Origin: JAHEEL01 sp963836085
Lineage (GTDB): Bacteria; Actinomycetota; Acidimicrobiia; Spongiisociales; UBA5794
DNA: 64,000 nucleotides
Direction of reading: 5' to 3'
Assembly: GCA_963836085.1 (NCBI GenBank)
Contig: CAWIHT010000008.1
Coordinates: 1-64,000, forward strand
The first letter of the stretch is position 1; the number at the start of each line of letters is the position of its first letter. The translations under genes were made by a program, and so were the position numbers. Under the pieces are notes generated by a model that worked only from the letters and a program-made list of their open reading frames with translations, did no database searches and had not been told where the DNA came from. Below are positions 43,320 to 52,400 of this stretch, in pieces.

Positions 43320-44144
43320 ATGCGCATTGGATATCAGGGTGAACCCGGTTCGTACAGCTATCGGGCCGTTGGCGAACTATTCGCAGAGGGAGAGCCGATC
43401 GGACTGATCGGTTTCGCAGCAGCGTTCACCGCACTCGAAGACGGTGAGATCGATCGACTGGTCGTTCCGGTTGAGAATTCGACGACCGGATCGGTCCTTC
43501 CGGTCCTCGATCGCCTCCCGGGTGGAGGGGGCCACCAGCCCTTTGCGATCGTCGCGGAGCATCTCGTCGAGGTCCGTCATGCGATCCTCGGGCTGCCCGG
43601 TGCTTCGATTGACGCACTGACCGAGGTTCGGTCCCATCCTCAGGCGCTTGCCCAGGCGGAACGTCATCTGCTCGACATGGGCGTCGAGGTCGTGGCTCGT
43701 CCCGACACGGCCGGAGCCGTGAGGGAGGTTGTCGAGATCGGCGATCCGGCGGTCGCTGCGCTCGCACCGCCGGGATCGGCCGAGATCTACGGGCTCGAAA
43801 TCCTCGAGAGCGACGTCATGGATCGGGCACACAACACCACGCGATTCGTCGTTCTCGCCCCTGGTGAACCCCAGGTCGACCCGACCGACGACAAGACCAC
43901 GGTGCTGTTCACCACGTCGCACACTCCCGGTGCCCTGGCCCTCGTTCTTGCAGAACTCGGCCTCAGAGGAGCGAACCTGACGAGGATCGAATCCCGCCCG
44001 TCGAACGAGGCATGGTCCTACCGATTCTTCGTCGATCTGATCCATGATCCGGGACCCGAGGGCCTTGCCAGAGTCATCGAACCGCCTCCCGCCACGTGCG
44101 CCGATCTCTGGGTGCTCGGAAGCTACGTTCGGGCAGCCGGATAG
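43320..44144 (+). CDS. pheA: Prephenate dehydratase
   Basis: 274 aa, the stand-alone bacterial form. It converts prephenate to phenylpyruvate in phenylalanine biosynthesis. The PDT domain (1-180) has IGYQGEPGSYSYRAV, VVPVENSTTGSV and HNTTRFVVLA with the catalytic Thr-Arg-Phe. The ACT domain (about 190-274) has GALALVLAELGLRGANLTRIES and binds Phe for feedback inhibition. It stands alone on the plus strand; the start is fixed by the -10 box and the match to the family N-terminus. Confidence 0.95.
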   Translation: MRIGYQGEPGSYSYRAVGELFAEGEPIGLIGFAAAFTALEDGEIDRLVVPVENSTTGSVLPVLDRLPGGGGHQPFAIVAEHLVEVRHAILGLPGASIDALTEVRSHPQALAQAERHLLDMGVEVVARPDTAGAVREVVEIGDPAVAALAPPGSAEIYGLEILESDVMDRAHNTTRFVVLAPGEPQVDPTDDKTTVLFTTSHTPGALALVLAELGLRGANLTRIESRPSNEAWSYRFFVDLIHDPGPEGLARVIEPPPATCADLWVLGSYVRAAG

Positions 44145-44235
44145 CTCAGGCTTCGAATCGTCGGGTTGCGTCGACGCGAAGGTCCGCGTCGCCGCGGTGC
44201 TCTGCAACTACCGTTGCGGCCAGGAGGCAAGGCCA

Positions 44236-45114
44236 ATGGCGACCAGCACTACCAGCTTCGGCGCGAGCAAGCGGGAGAGTCACGACTCATCTGCCTATTA
44301 CGCCCGCCGTATGGTGCGCATGCCGGTCTCGAGCGATGTCGGTGAAGTCCGCGATGCTCCAGCCAACGTGCTCGACAAGGTCTTCATCCAGTCGTCCGAG
44401 TCGATGGACCAGCTTCCGAACGACTGTGTCGCCCTCATGGTCACCTCTCCGCCCTACAACGTTGGCAAGGACTACGACGAGGACCTCGACCTCGAGGAAT
44501 ACCTAAGTCTGCTTCGCAGCGTCTTCACGGAGACGTATCGGGTGATCGAACCCGGTGGCCGTGTGGCGGTCAACGTGGCCAACCTCGGTCGGAAGCCCTA
44601 CTTGCCACTCAACCACCTCGTCGGCGTTCTCCTGACCGAAGTTGGCTTCCTCCTACGGGGGGAGATCATCTGGCAGAAGGCCAAGGCTGCAGGCGGATCC
44701 ACGGCCTGGGGGTCGTGGCAGTCAGCGAAGAACCCGACCCTGCGCGACGTCCACGAGTATGTGCTGGTGGCCTCGAAGGCCTCATTTCGGCGCGAGCGGG
44801 CAGGCACCGACACGATCTCCAAAGAGACCTTCCTGGAAGCCACGATGTCGGTGTGGGACATCCTCCCCGAATCCGCCCGTCGCGTGGGTCATCCCGCACC
44901 TTTCCCGACGGAGCTTCCGCGTCGCCTCATCGAGCTCTACACCTTCGAGGGTGACCTTGTGCTCGATCCGTTCCTCGGATCAGGCTCGACGGCGATCGCA
45001 GCGGTGCAGACGGGGCGCCACTACGTCGGCTACGACACCGACGCCGACTACGCAGCTCTCGCTGAGAAACGCATCGCCTCGGAACGGGCCGGACACCGGA
45101 CGACGTCGCGGTGA
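44236..45114 (+). CDS. Orphan DNA methyltransferase (beta-class N4/N6 amino)
   Basis: 292 aa. The catalytic motif IV is TSPPYNVGKDY (SPPY at 71-74), and the AdoMet motif I, LDPFLGSGSTAIAA, lies near the C-terminus, the order of beta-class enzymes such as CcrM or type II MTases. The start ATG at 44236 has AGGAGG 8 bases upstream. The target-recognition region is residues about 130-220. No restriction enzyme gene is adjacent, so it is an orphan, possibly regulatory, methyltransferase; SPPY is compatible with N4-cytosine or N6-adenine modification. A membrane-protein gene overlaps its stop. Confidence 0.92.
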   Translation: MATSTTSFGASKRESHDSSAYYARRMVRMPVSSDVGEVRDAPANVLDKVFIQSSESMDQLPNDCVALMVTSPPYNVGKDYDEDLDLEEYLSLLRSVFTETYRVIEPGGRVAVNVANLGRKPYLPLNHLVGVLLTEVGFLLRGEIIWQKAKAAGGSTAWGSWQSAKNPTLRDVHEYVLVASKASFRRERAGTDTISKETFLEATMSVWDILPESARRVGHPAPFPTELPRRLIELYTFEGDLVLDPFLGSGSTAIAAVQTGRHYVGYDTDADYAALAEKRIASERAGHRTTSR

Positions 45115-45770
45115 AAGCGGCGGCTCCCGGAGCCGACGCACCGATGGAGCGAGCGATCCTCGCTACGGTGCCGTTCCTCGCTCTTGGTCTCGTTGCCTCG
45201 TTGCCGCTGTTGTTTGTCCAGTGGTCGGCGCCGCCGCTCGGACTCGTCCTTGTCCACCTGACCGCCCTGGTGCTCCTCGGCCTCGCCGCCTCGCTCCGAT
45301 TGGCGCCGCTCGCCGGCGCAGATTGGTTCCGAGGGCAGACATGGGGACCGCACCGGCGGTTGCTGGCATCCGGCGTCTCCATCGTGTTCCTGGCGACTGG
45401 CCTCGTCGGCCTCGTGGCGATCGCGTCTTCAGCCGCGATGCGGTATCCGCCATCGCTCCAGTTTCTGCAGTTGCTTTCGGCTCTCGACATCGCATGGGCA
45501 GGCGCCGCGCTCGTCGTCGGTGTCTATCGGGCGTGGCGCATGCAGGCTGCGATTGCGGCCGGGTTGATGCTCACCGTGATTTGCATCTGGTCGATCTGGT
45601 GGTACCTGGAAGCCGTCGGCTTCGGACCCAACGGCGAGTGGATCGTCGACGCCTCGTACCTGATGCAGCGCGTCCTGCCGTTTGACATTGCAGCGGCCGT
45701 GATGGCCATCGGGGCACTCCTGTATGGGACCCACCGTCAGGCGATCGAACAGGCCAGACCCCAGTCGTAA
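45111..45770 (+). CDS. Hypothetical membrane protein, about six helices
   Basis: 219 aa with six hydrophobic segments (about 18-36, 42-63, 88-108, 118-140, 145-165, 190-207). GTG start overlapping the methyltransferase stop (GTGA). I do not recognise the family. The 3' end overlaps the convergent DUF547 gene by 34 bp. Confidence 0.65.
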   Translation: MKAAAPGADAPMERAILATVPFLALGLVASLPLLFVQWSAPPLGLVLVHLTALVLLGLAASLRLAPLAGADWFRGQTWGPHRRLLASGVSIVFLATGLVGLVAIASSAAMRYPPSLQFLQLLSALDIAWAGAALVVGVYRAWRMQAAIAAGLMLTVICIWSIWWYLEAVGFGPNGEWIVDASYLMQRVLPFDIAAAVMAIGALLYGTHRQAIEQARPQS

Positions 45771-46513
45771 GTCGCGAATTCGACATCGGTCATGGACCTG
45801 AACACCCAATCGGCATCATCGGCCGGGAGCCATCCGGCGATCGCGCGGGCGAGATCGCGGCGTCGGGCCGGGAGCCAGGTCGGCATTCGCCCCGGGCGGA
45901 CGAAGTCTCCGCCGTACCAAAGGAAGAGGCGCGACAACCGCAGGACTCCGGCATCTCGATCGACCGTGGCGCCGCCTGCGGTGAGGAACGAGCGCATCTG
46001 GTCGTCGAGTTGGGTCGCGACGGTGTCATCGAACGGTTCGTACCGCAGTGTCGGACACGACGCCGAGCCACACACGAGGGCGGCATGAATCCTCGGATCC
46101 TTGAGGCGCCGAATCTTCCCGTGCTCGATATCGTTGAGGGACAACGATTCTCCGCCGACCATCGCCCACGGCGTGTCGAACGCCCCCGGGATACGAAGGA
46201 CCGTTGGTTCACCGGCCTCGACAGCGTCGGCCGCGAGAGCGAGTGCCCCGGCGTTGTAGAGGTTGAGCCAGAACGCCAGTGCACCGTCGGTGGAGAGGGA
46301 GTCGGGATCAACCTCTTCCATCTGGTTCCTGAAGCCGGAGAGCGTGGACCGTTCAGCCGGGAGGACGCCGACCCCGTCGGAGCGCAGTGCATCGAGAACT
46401 GTGGCGTAGTCGACGGAGCGGACCCACAGATCGCCGGATGGCCTTGGGCGCCGCACGCGGCGGGCACGCGCGATCGACCATGCGACGGCGAGTGGGTTCG
46501 GCTGGTCGGTCAT
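45737..46513 (-). CDS. DUF547 protein
   Basis: 258 aa without signal peptide. The DUF547 core is ALAFWLNLYNAGALALAADA, SLNDIEHGKIRR, and RIHAALVCGSASCPTLR (read in parts). The segment NLYNA..., followed by the conserved Cys-containing GSASCP, suggests a cysteine-protease-like or transglutaminase-related fold, but no activity is established. It stands alone and convergent with the membrane-protein gene. Confidence 0.85.
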   Translation of the reverse strand: MTDQPNPLAVAWSIARARRVRRPRPSGDLWVRSVDYATVLDALRSDGVGVLPAERSTLSGFRNQMEEVDPDSLSTDGALAFWLNLYNAGALALAADAVEAGEPTVLRIPGAFDTPWAMVGGESLSLNDIEHGKIRRLKDPRIHAALVCGSASCPTLRYEPFDDTVATQLDDQMRSFLTAGGATVDRDAGVLRLSRLFLWYGGDFVRPGRMPTWLPARRRDLARAIAGWLPADDADWVFRSMTDVEFATYDWGLACSIA

Positions 46514-46588
46514 TGCGGACGCTCCGGGGAGTGCTCTCTCCGGTCAACGATCGATCGGCCTCGTCTGTTCCCAACGACGGCTGCGCCG

Positions 46589-48382
46589 CTACTTCGGTTG
46601 GTAGATGTCGGACACGAAGGCTTGGTACCGATCGGTCACGTTCGCGCGGCGCACTTTGAAGGTGGGGGTAAGCCCCCCGTCCTCCACGCTGAGGTCTTCG
46701 GGGAGGATCCTGAACGTCTTGATCGCTTCAGCCCGAGACACCGTGCTGTTGGCATCGTCGATCGCAGACTGGATCGCCGCCGTGAGGTCGGGATCGGTCA
46801 GCAGATCCTTGAGATTCGCTGATGCCTTTCCGTTTGCGGATGCCCAATCGGGCAGGGCTTGCTCGTCGATCGAGACGAGGGCGGAGATGAACGGCTGGGC
46901 CTCTCCGATGACCACGACCTGGCTCACGAGCGGGTGGGCGCGGATTCGATCCTCGAGGACGGCCGGGGCAACGTTCTTGCCTCCGGCAGTGACGATGATC
47001 TCTTTCTTGCGACCGGTGATCCAGAGGAACCCGTCGGCGTCGATCTCACCGATGTCCCCGGTGTGGAACCATCCGTCCGGCTCAAGCGCCTCTTCGGTGG
47101 CGAGTTCGTCGTTCCAGTATCCGGAGAAGATCTGGCCACCCTTGATCATCACTTCGCCATCGTCGGCGATCGCGATTGACGTACCGAAGAACGGCTGCCC
47201 GACCGATCCTATTTTCATTGCATCCGGGGTGTTCTGGGTAGACCCGGCGGTCGTCTCCGTGAGACCGTACCCCTCCAGGACGTTCATGCCGACCCCCCGG
47301 AAGAAATGCCCGAGGCGGGTTCCCAACGGAGCGCCGCCGGAGAAGGCGTATTTCAAGTCGCTCCCGAACCGTGCACGGAGCCTGGCGTAGACGAGCCGAT
47401 CGAACACAGCGTGCTGGATGCGCGTCCACACTCCCGGTCCGCCGGAATCGAGGCTCGTCGAATACCGGATGGCGACCTCGGCGGCGCGGTCGAAGATGCG
47501 ACCCTTGCCCTCGGAGTCGGCCCGCTGCTTCGCTACGTTGTAGATCTTTTCGAAGACCCGTGGAACGGAGAAGATCCAGGTGGGTTTCGCCATGGAGAGT
47601 TCCTCGACGAGTTGGGGAACGCCGGACGAGTAGTAGATGGTGACTCCGGTCGAGATGCAGGCCACCTCGACGAGGCGAGCCCAGATGTGTGCCAGGGGTA
47701 GGAACATCAGTTGCCGCTGGCTGTCGTTGAACACCTGCGGCGCCATCGCCTCGAGTTGGCGCGACTCCCAGATGAAGTTGCCGTGAGTCAGCATGCATCC
47801 CTTCGGCATTCCGGTTGTCCCCGAGGTGTAGACGAGCGATGCCAGATCGTCCTGGGAGATGGCTGCGATCCTACGTTTGACCTCACCGCGGGATGCGTCC
47901 GTCGCGAGGGCCTTCAGCGCGCCCAGCGCCCCGTCCTCGATCACGAACGTGGTTGTGCACTCGGGGAGACGTTCGGAGACGGCTTCGAAGATGGCGCGAT
48001 GCGCGACCGTCTCGCAGATGATCATCTTGGTTCCGGAGTCTCCAACGATCCATTCGACCTGGTCTGCCGACGAGGTTTCATAGATGGTGACCGTGGCGCA
48101 TCCCGAAGCCCAGATTGCGTAGTCGATAACCGTGAATTCCCACCGGGTCGCCGAGAAGAGCGAGATCCGACTGCCCGGTTCCAGGCCGAGAGAGGCGATG
48201 CCGGCGGCAACCTCCATCACTTGAGCGACGAACGCAGTGGTGTCCATCGTTGCGAAACCTTCACCATCTCGATAGGCGAGGGCGGCACGATCTGGTGCGG
48301 CAGCAGAGCGGGAGAGCAGCGCTGCTACGACGTTGTCGGCAGCCGGAACGGGGATCGTGCGGGGAGCGCTGAACGACTTGAT
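46589..48382 (-). CDS. Long-chain fatty acyl-CoA synthetase (AMP-binding)
   Basis: About 597 aa. It activates a fatty acid to acyl-AMP and then acyl-CoA. Motifs: LASLVYTSGTTGMPKGCMLTH (P-loop, read in parts), GYGLTETTAGS, DGWFHTGDIGEIDADGFLWITGRKKE (read in parts) and the C-terminal Lys in TPTFKVRR. Homologues start M-x-x-FSVPxxxxVP; the matching codon here is ATC at 48380-48382 (IKSFSAPRTIPVP), with GAGGT upstream, so either a rare ATC start or a base error is implied. The first in-frame ATG (48247) would lose 45 conserved residues. Confidence 0.9.
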   Translation of the reverse strand: MKSFSAPRTIPVPAADNVVAALLSRSAAAPDRAALAYRDGEGFATMDTTAFVAQVMEVAAGIASLGLEPGSRISLFSATRWEFTVIDYAIWASGCATVTIYETSSADQVEWIVGDSGTKMIICETVAHRAIFEAVSERLPECTTTFVIEDGALGALKALATDASRGEVKRRIAAISQDDLASLVYTSGTTGMPKGCMLTHGNFIWESRQLEAMAPQVFNDSQRQLMFLPLAHIWARLVEVACISTGVTIYYSSGVPQLVEELSMAKPTWIFSVPRVFEKIYNVAKQRADSEGKGRIFDRAAEVAIRYSTSLDSGGPGVWTRIQHAVFDRLVYARLRARFGSDLKYAFSGGAPLGTRLGHFFRGVGMNVLEGYGLTETTAGSTQNTPDAMKIGSVGQPFFGTSIAIADDGEVMIKGGQIFSGYWNDELATEEALEPDGWFHTGDIGEIDADGFLWITGRKKEIIVTAGGKNVAPAVLEDRIRAHPLVSQVVVIGEAQPFISALVSIDEQALPDWASANGKASANLKDLLTDPDLTAAIQSAIDDANSTVSRAEAIKTFRILPEDLSVEDGGLTPTFKVRRANVTDRYQAFVSDIYQPK

Positions 48383-48522
48383 GGTGCCTACCTCGGTTGT
48401 TTCGCTGGCGTAGCAAGGGTATCGACCGTCGAGACAACCCACATCCGAGCGACGCCGTCCGCGTTGGCTCAGATGAGTCCGTTCGCGCACCTGCCGGAGG
48501 GTCGCTTCGCGCGTGTCTGCGC

Positions 48523-49902
48523 CTAGCGGGTGGGCGCTTTGCCCTTGTAGAGACGAAGGAATGTGAACCCGGCGACACCGGCGATGATCGATCCGATGAA
48601 GATGCCGATCTTTGCCTCGTCGGTGAACAGATGACCCTCGGCGCTGCTGCGGAAGGCAAGCTCGGAGATGAACAGGGACACGGTGAACCCGATGCCGGCG
48701 AGGAAGCCGAGGCCGACGATGTGGCCGAAGGTCGTGTGGCGCGGGAGTTGTCCGAGCTTGAGCCTGATCGCAATCCATGCGGCGAGCGCAACGCCGACGG
48801 GCTTGCCGATGGCGAGGCCGACGGAGACGCCGAGGGCGATCGGACTCAGCACGGCTTCTACGACATCGACTCCGACGAAGCGGACGCCTGCGTTCGCAAG
48901 AGCGAAGAGCGGGACGATCAGGAACGACGACCATGGGTGGAGGGCGTGTTCCCACCGCTCCAGTGGCGAGACCGACTCGCGAGAGATCGCTGCGAGCGCC
49001 AATGCGTCCTGGTCGAGCCGTGCATGGGCCTGGGGGGATGCCTGATCTCGATCGAAGCGCTCGAGGATCCACCCGGCCTTCCGCCTGAAGTCCTTGTCGC
49101 TGTAGTAGGCCCTCGCCGGGACGAGCAGTCCGAGGATGACGCCGGCGATCGTGGCGTGCACGCCGGACTCGAGGAACGCGAACCAGGCGAGGATCGCGAG
49201 TGGGAGATAGATGATTCCGGCCCGGATGCCAGCCTGACGCGCAACGACGATAACCAGGAGGGTTGCCACCGCAACCGCCATCCAGACGAACGAGAGGTCT
49301 TCGGTATAGAAGATCGCGATCACGACGATCGCTCCGATGTCGTCCACAATCGCGAGCGCCAGGAGGAAAAGCTTCGCTCCGATCGGAACGCGGCTTCCGA
49401 GAAGGGCGATCACGCCGACGGAGAAAGCGATGTCGGTCGCCATCGGGATACCCCAGCCGGAGAGGGCATCGGCCGGGCCGCTCGACCAGACAAATGCCAC
49501 GTAGATGAGGGCGGGAACGACCATGCCACCAAGAGCGGCCATGGCCGGAAGCGCTGCCTTCTTCACCGAGTTGAGTTCTCCGACCACCAACTCACGCTTG
49601 ATTTCGAGGCCGACGACGAAGAAGAAGATCGCCATCAGTCCGTCGTTGACGAAGTGCTTCAGCGACTCGTCGAAGTGGAACGCACCGATCTCGATCGTGA
49701 TGTGGGTTTCCCAGAACTCGAAGTAGGAGTCACCCCATGCCGAGTTCGCCCAGATGAGGGCGGCGACGGTTGCAGCGAGCAGCACGAATGCGCCAGACGC
49801 CTCGGTCGCCATGAACCCGAGCGCCGGCCGGACAAAGCGGCGCTGGAGTGGCCCGTCTGCGTGGATCCACGTACGGTGAAGAGGTTCGGTGTCGTTGTCC
49901 AT
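48523..49902 (-). CDS. nhaA: Na+/H+ antiporter NhaA
   Basis: 459 aa with about twelve helices. The proton/sodium-binding Asp pair is in ALAIVDDIGAIVVIA, and FFFVVGLEIKRELVVGEL and GIPMATDIAFSVGVIALLG (Asp of helix IV region) are family signatures. It is longer than E. coli NhaA (388 aa), mostly through a central hydrophilic insert (about 270-315, FDRDQASPQAHARLDQDALA). It exports Na+ at alkaline pH. It is monocistronic, with the Na+/Ca2+ exchanger divergent. Confidence 0.95.
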   Translation of the reverse strand: MDNDTEPLHRTWIHADGPLQRRFVRPALGFMATEASGAFVLLAATVAALIWANSAWGDSYFEFWETHITIEIGAFHFDESLKHFVNDGLMAIFFFVVGLEIKRELVVGELNSVKKAALPAMAALGGMVVPALIYVAFVWSSGPADALSGWGIPMATDIAFSVGVIALLGSRVPIGAKLFLLALAIVDDIGAIVVIAIFYTEDLSFVWMAVAVATLLVIVVARQAGIRAGIIYLPLAILAWFAFLESGVHATIAGVILGLLVPARAYYSDKDFRRKAGWILERFDRDQASPQAHARLDQDALALAAISRESVSPLERWEHALHPWSSFLIVPLFALANAGVRFVGVDVVEAVLSPIALGVSVGLAIGKPVGVALAAWIAIRLKLGQLPRHTTFGHIVGLGFLAGIGFTVSLFISELAFRSSAEGHLFTDEAKIGIFIGSIIAGVAGFTFLRLYKGKAPTR

Positions 49903-49985
49903 GCGTCAAGGCAGGCTAGTGGTGTCTGGTCGGTTCACCTTCGCCGCGGCCGGGTACCATCCCACCACTTCTCGGGAAGGGTCCG

Positions 49986-50954
49986 GTGCTCCTCGACGCC
50001 ATCAGAATCATCATTGGTCTCGTCGCTCTGATTTACGCGGCCGACCGCCTCGTGAAGTCCGCCGTGCGCATCTCTCGCGCATTCGGCGTCTCGGTAGTGC
50101 TCATCGGTGCCGTCATCGTCGGCTTCGGCACGTCGGTTCCCGAGTTCGTTGTGTCCGCGATCGCTGCGCTCGAAGGCGAGCTCGATCTGGCCGTCGCGAA
50201 TGTGCTCAGTTCGAACACCTCGAACCTCACATTGGTGCTCGGATCCGCGGCGCTGCTGACGCCGATCGTCGCGAGGCGAAGGATCATCAAGCGCGAGGGC
50301 GCGCTGATGTTCGCCGCCGTTGGGGTCCTCACCGCCTTCCTCGCAAACTCCTGGCTCAGTGCGTGGGAGGGGTTTGTGCTGCTGGGTCTCCTCTGCATCG
50401 CGATCTGGCTGATGATTCGCTGGTCGAGCGAAGATCCGGATGCGGTCATGGTTCAGGTCAGGGATGCCGGTGACGTCGAGGACGACGCTCCAAAGGGCCG
50501 GCATGAGTGGCGACGAGAAGTCGGCAAGGAGATCCTCATCGGCGTGGCGGCACTCCTCGTGACCGTGATTGCTGCGGACTCCCTGCTTGACGGTGTCGTC
50601 GGATTCGGGGAGTACTTCGGTCTCTCCGCTGTGTTCCTCGGACTCATCACGGGCGTCGGCACCAGCCTTCCCGAACTGGCGGCCGGTATCTCCGCCGCTC
50701 GGCACAAGGAACCGGAACTCGTCCTCGGCAATGTGTTGGGATCGAACATCTTCAATTCGCTCGGTGTCATCGGTCTCGCAGCGGTCCTTGGGCCCGGCGC
50801 CCTCACCGAGATCACGATCGTGCCGCTCGCACTCATGGTCGTCTCCGCTCTGATCGCCGGCGTCTTCTCATTCACCGGCCAGAGGATCAGCCGAAACGAA
50901 GGGGCCATCCTCCTCGCCGCCTTCGTCGCATACGCGGTCTACGCGTTCGTCTGA
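49986..50954 (+). CDS. Ca2+/Na+ exchanger of the YrbG/CaCA family
   Basis: 322 aa, about ten helices in two inverted halves. The two alpha repeats are VGFGTSVPEFVVSAIAAL..SSNTSNLTLVLG and GVGTSLPELAAGI..GNVLGSNIFNSLGVIG (Glu and Asn ligands). The GTG at 49986 follows GGGAAGGG. It exchanges Ca2+ against Na+ (or H+), and the neighbouring NhaA could restore the Na+ gradient. Confidence 0.92.
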   Translation: MLLDAIRIIIGLVALIYAADRLVKSAVRISRAFGVSVVLIGAVIVGFGTSVPEFVVSAIAALEGELDLAVANVLSSNTSNLTLVLGSAALLTPIVARRRIIKREGALMFAAVGVLTAFLANSWLSAWEGFVLLGLLCIAIWLMIRWSSEDPDAVMVQVRDAGDVEDDAPKGRHEWRREVGKEILIGVAALLVTVIAADSLLDGVVGFGEYFGLSAVFLGLITGVGTSLPELAAGISAARHKEPELVLGNVLGSNIFNSLGVIGLAAVLGPGALTEITIVPLALMVVSALIAGVFSFTGQRISRNEGAILLAAFVAYAVYAFV

Positions 50955-51153
50955 TTGAGGACGGGTCTTCGTCTCCACCGCCGATCAGGTGGGGGAGACG
51001 CGATCGAGCGGCTGCTTGGTCGCAGAGGGGGCGGCCTGGGGGTGGGATCAAACAGATGCGGCTTGACGCGTTCTGGTGTGTTCTTCAGGTGTGAGGTGGT
51101 CTCCACGCGGGCAGCCCTCTCCGCTGCGCTCCGGCCTGCCGGCCGGTGCTCGC

Positions 51154-51178
51154 GCCTCTCCCACTGCGTGGGAGAGGC
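51154..51178. repeat. REP-like palindrome after the HNH gene
   Basis: GCCTCTCCCAC (51154-51164) and GTGGGAGAGGC (51168-51178) form a perfect 11-bp stem with loop TGC, 10 bp beyond the stop of the minus-strand HNH gene. GCCGGCC and other short palindromes precede it (51130-51150). It may double as a terminator for that gene. The 234-bp gap 50955-51188 holds nothing else I can support. Confidence 0.7.
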
Positions 51179-51188
51179 GAAGACGGGT

Positions 51189-52321
51189 CTACGCGAACCT
51201 CCGTGTGGCCGGGTGGGGTGGTGCGTGGATTCTTGGGTTGAGGAGTCGTCTTCGTTGGGGCGGTGAGGTGGGGTCGATGCGGTGGCCGTGGCCGTGGATC
51301 ACGACCTGGTGGTGGAACCAGCACAGGGTGGTGAGGTTCTCGGGGTCGGTCCGGCCGTTGTGGGACCACGGAATCATGTGGTGGATCTGCAGGCGGTACC
51401 GGCTGGTGCAGCCGGAGATGGTGCATCGTGTGGCGTCGCGGTGCAGGATGAACCGTCGGAGGCGGGGTGGGATGACCCGGGTGCGGCGTCCGAGGGCGAG
51501 GGGTTGCCCGTCTGTGGTGCGTGCGGTGACTTCAACGGTGCCGCTACAGAGGATTGCTTCGACGGCGTTCGCTCCGACCCGCGGTCCGGCTTCGAGTGTG
51601 ACACCGGTCGTGGCGTTCGACGCTGCGGCTTCGGTGGCGTCGACAAATACCGTCAGCACCGGTGATGAGGCGTCAACGGTGGCGCCGTCACCACCACTGA
51701 CGGCGTCGTGGCTGATCGACCACAACGCATCGGCGTTGCGCGTCGTGCGTGACGGTGTGACACTCGACCCGTACGGGAAGCTGTCGCCCCGGGTCTCGAG
51801 AGCTTCGACGACGGTGCGGCCTGCGAAGCCGGGCAACTGTCCGGATAGACGCCATGCTGATTCGTCGAGGTTCGGTTGGATCGAGACGTAGCGCTCTTCG
51901 AACGATTGGATCTCGTCGAGACGTGTCATCCTGCGTCGTTTCGCCGTCAGGGCCCGGATCCCGTCGATGTCATACCCGGCCGCCTCGCTCAACAGGTCGA
52001 GGCGTTGTCGCGGCCCGCGAGGCGCGACACCGCGACGGCGCGGTCGAAACCGATCACACCCGTGGCGACCGCTTCGTCGACATCGGGGAGGTCTTGGAGG
52101 CGCCGCGCGGTGGATACGAGGACACGGGCGGTCTCGGGGGCGACGTCCATCCGGCCGGCCGCCCATTCTTGGAGGGATCGGTGACCGTCCCGCATCGCGA
52201 CCTGTCGGCGGTCGAGTTCACGCAGGAGGGACATCTGTGTCGCTCGGGCTCGGGCGACGATCACTTCGTTGTCGAGCAGCTTCTGCTCGATCGCTGCGGT
52301 GGCGAGATCGTGGTATCCCAT
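51189..52321 (-). pseudogene. DUF222/HNH endonuclease-domain protein, frameshifted
   Basis: The 5' part (52321 to about 52005) encodes the DUF222 (13E12-repeat) helical region, MGYHDLATAAIEQKLLDNEVIVARA... to DRAVAVSRLAGRDN. The remainder (RLDLLSEAAGYDIDGIRALT... ) continues in another frame to a C-terminal HNH domain with CTISGCTSRYRLQIHHMIPW and the second Cys/His group LCWFHHQVVIHG. One missing base near 52003-52008 (for example AACCGCC reduced to AACGCC) explains it. These mobile-like paralogues are numerous in actinobacteria. TACGTT 6 bases before the ATG marks a leaderless start. Confidence 0.8.
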
Positions 52322-52374
52322 ACCGACAACGTATCAAACCGCTGTGACAGAAACCGGGCCTGGGCAAGAAGAAT

Positions 52375-52395
52375 CTGGCGACTGGCGACTGGCGA
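52375..52395. repeat. Heptamer tandem repeat (CTGGCGA x3)
   Basis: Three perfect copies of CTGGCGA, ending 5 bp before the 3' end of the acylase gene. It is related in unit length and position to the array in grpE. Confidence 0.85.
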
Positions 52396-52400
52396 CTTCG

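Noticed and set aside
44140..44200. tRNA-like stretch with GGATAGCTCAGG and TTCGAATCG
   Set aside because: Two short resemblances only; no acceptor stem or anticodon arm can be paired at the right spacing.
44236..45114. Part of a restriction-modification or phage-defence island
   Set aside because: Flanking genes are pheA, a membrane protein and DUF547; no nuclease, helicase, integrase or toxin is present.
48397..50031. Long open frame antisense to nhaA (544 codons)
   Set aside because: Low-complexity charged composition and no motifs; nhaA on the other strand is certain.
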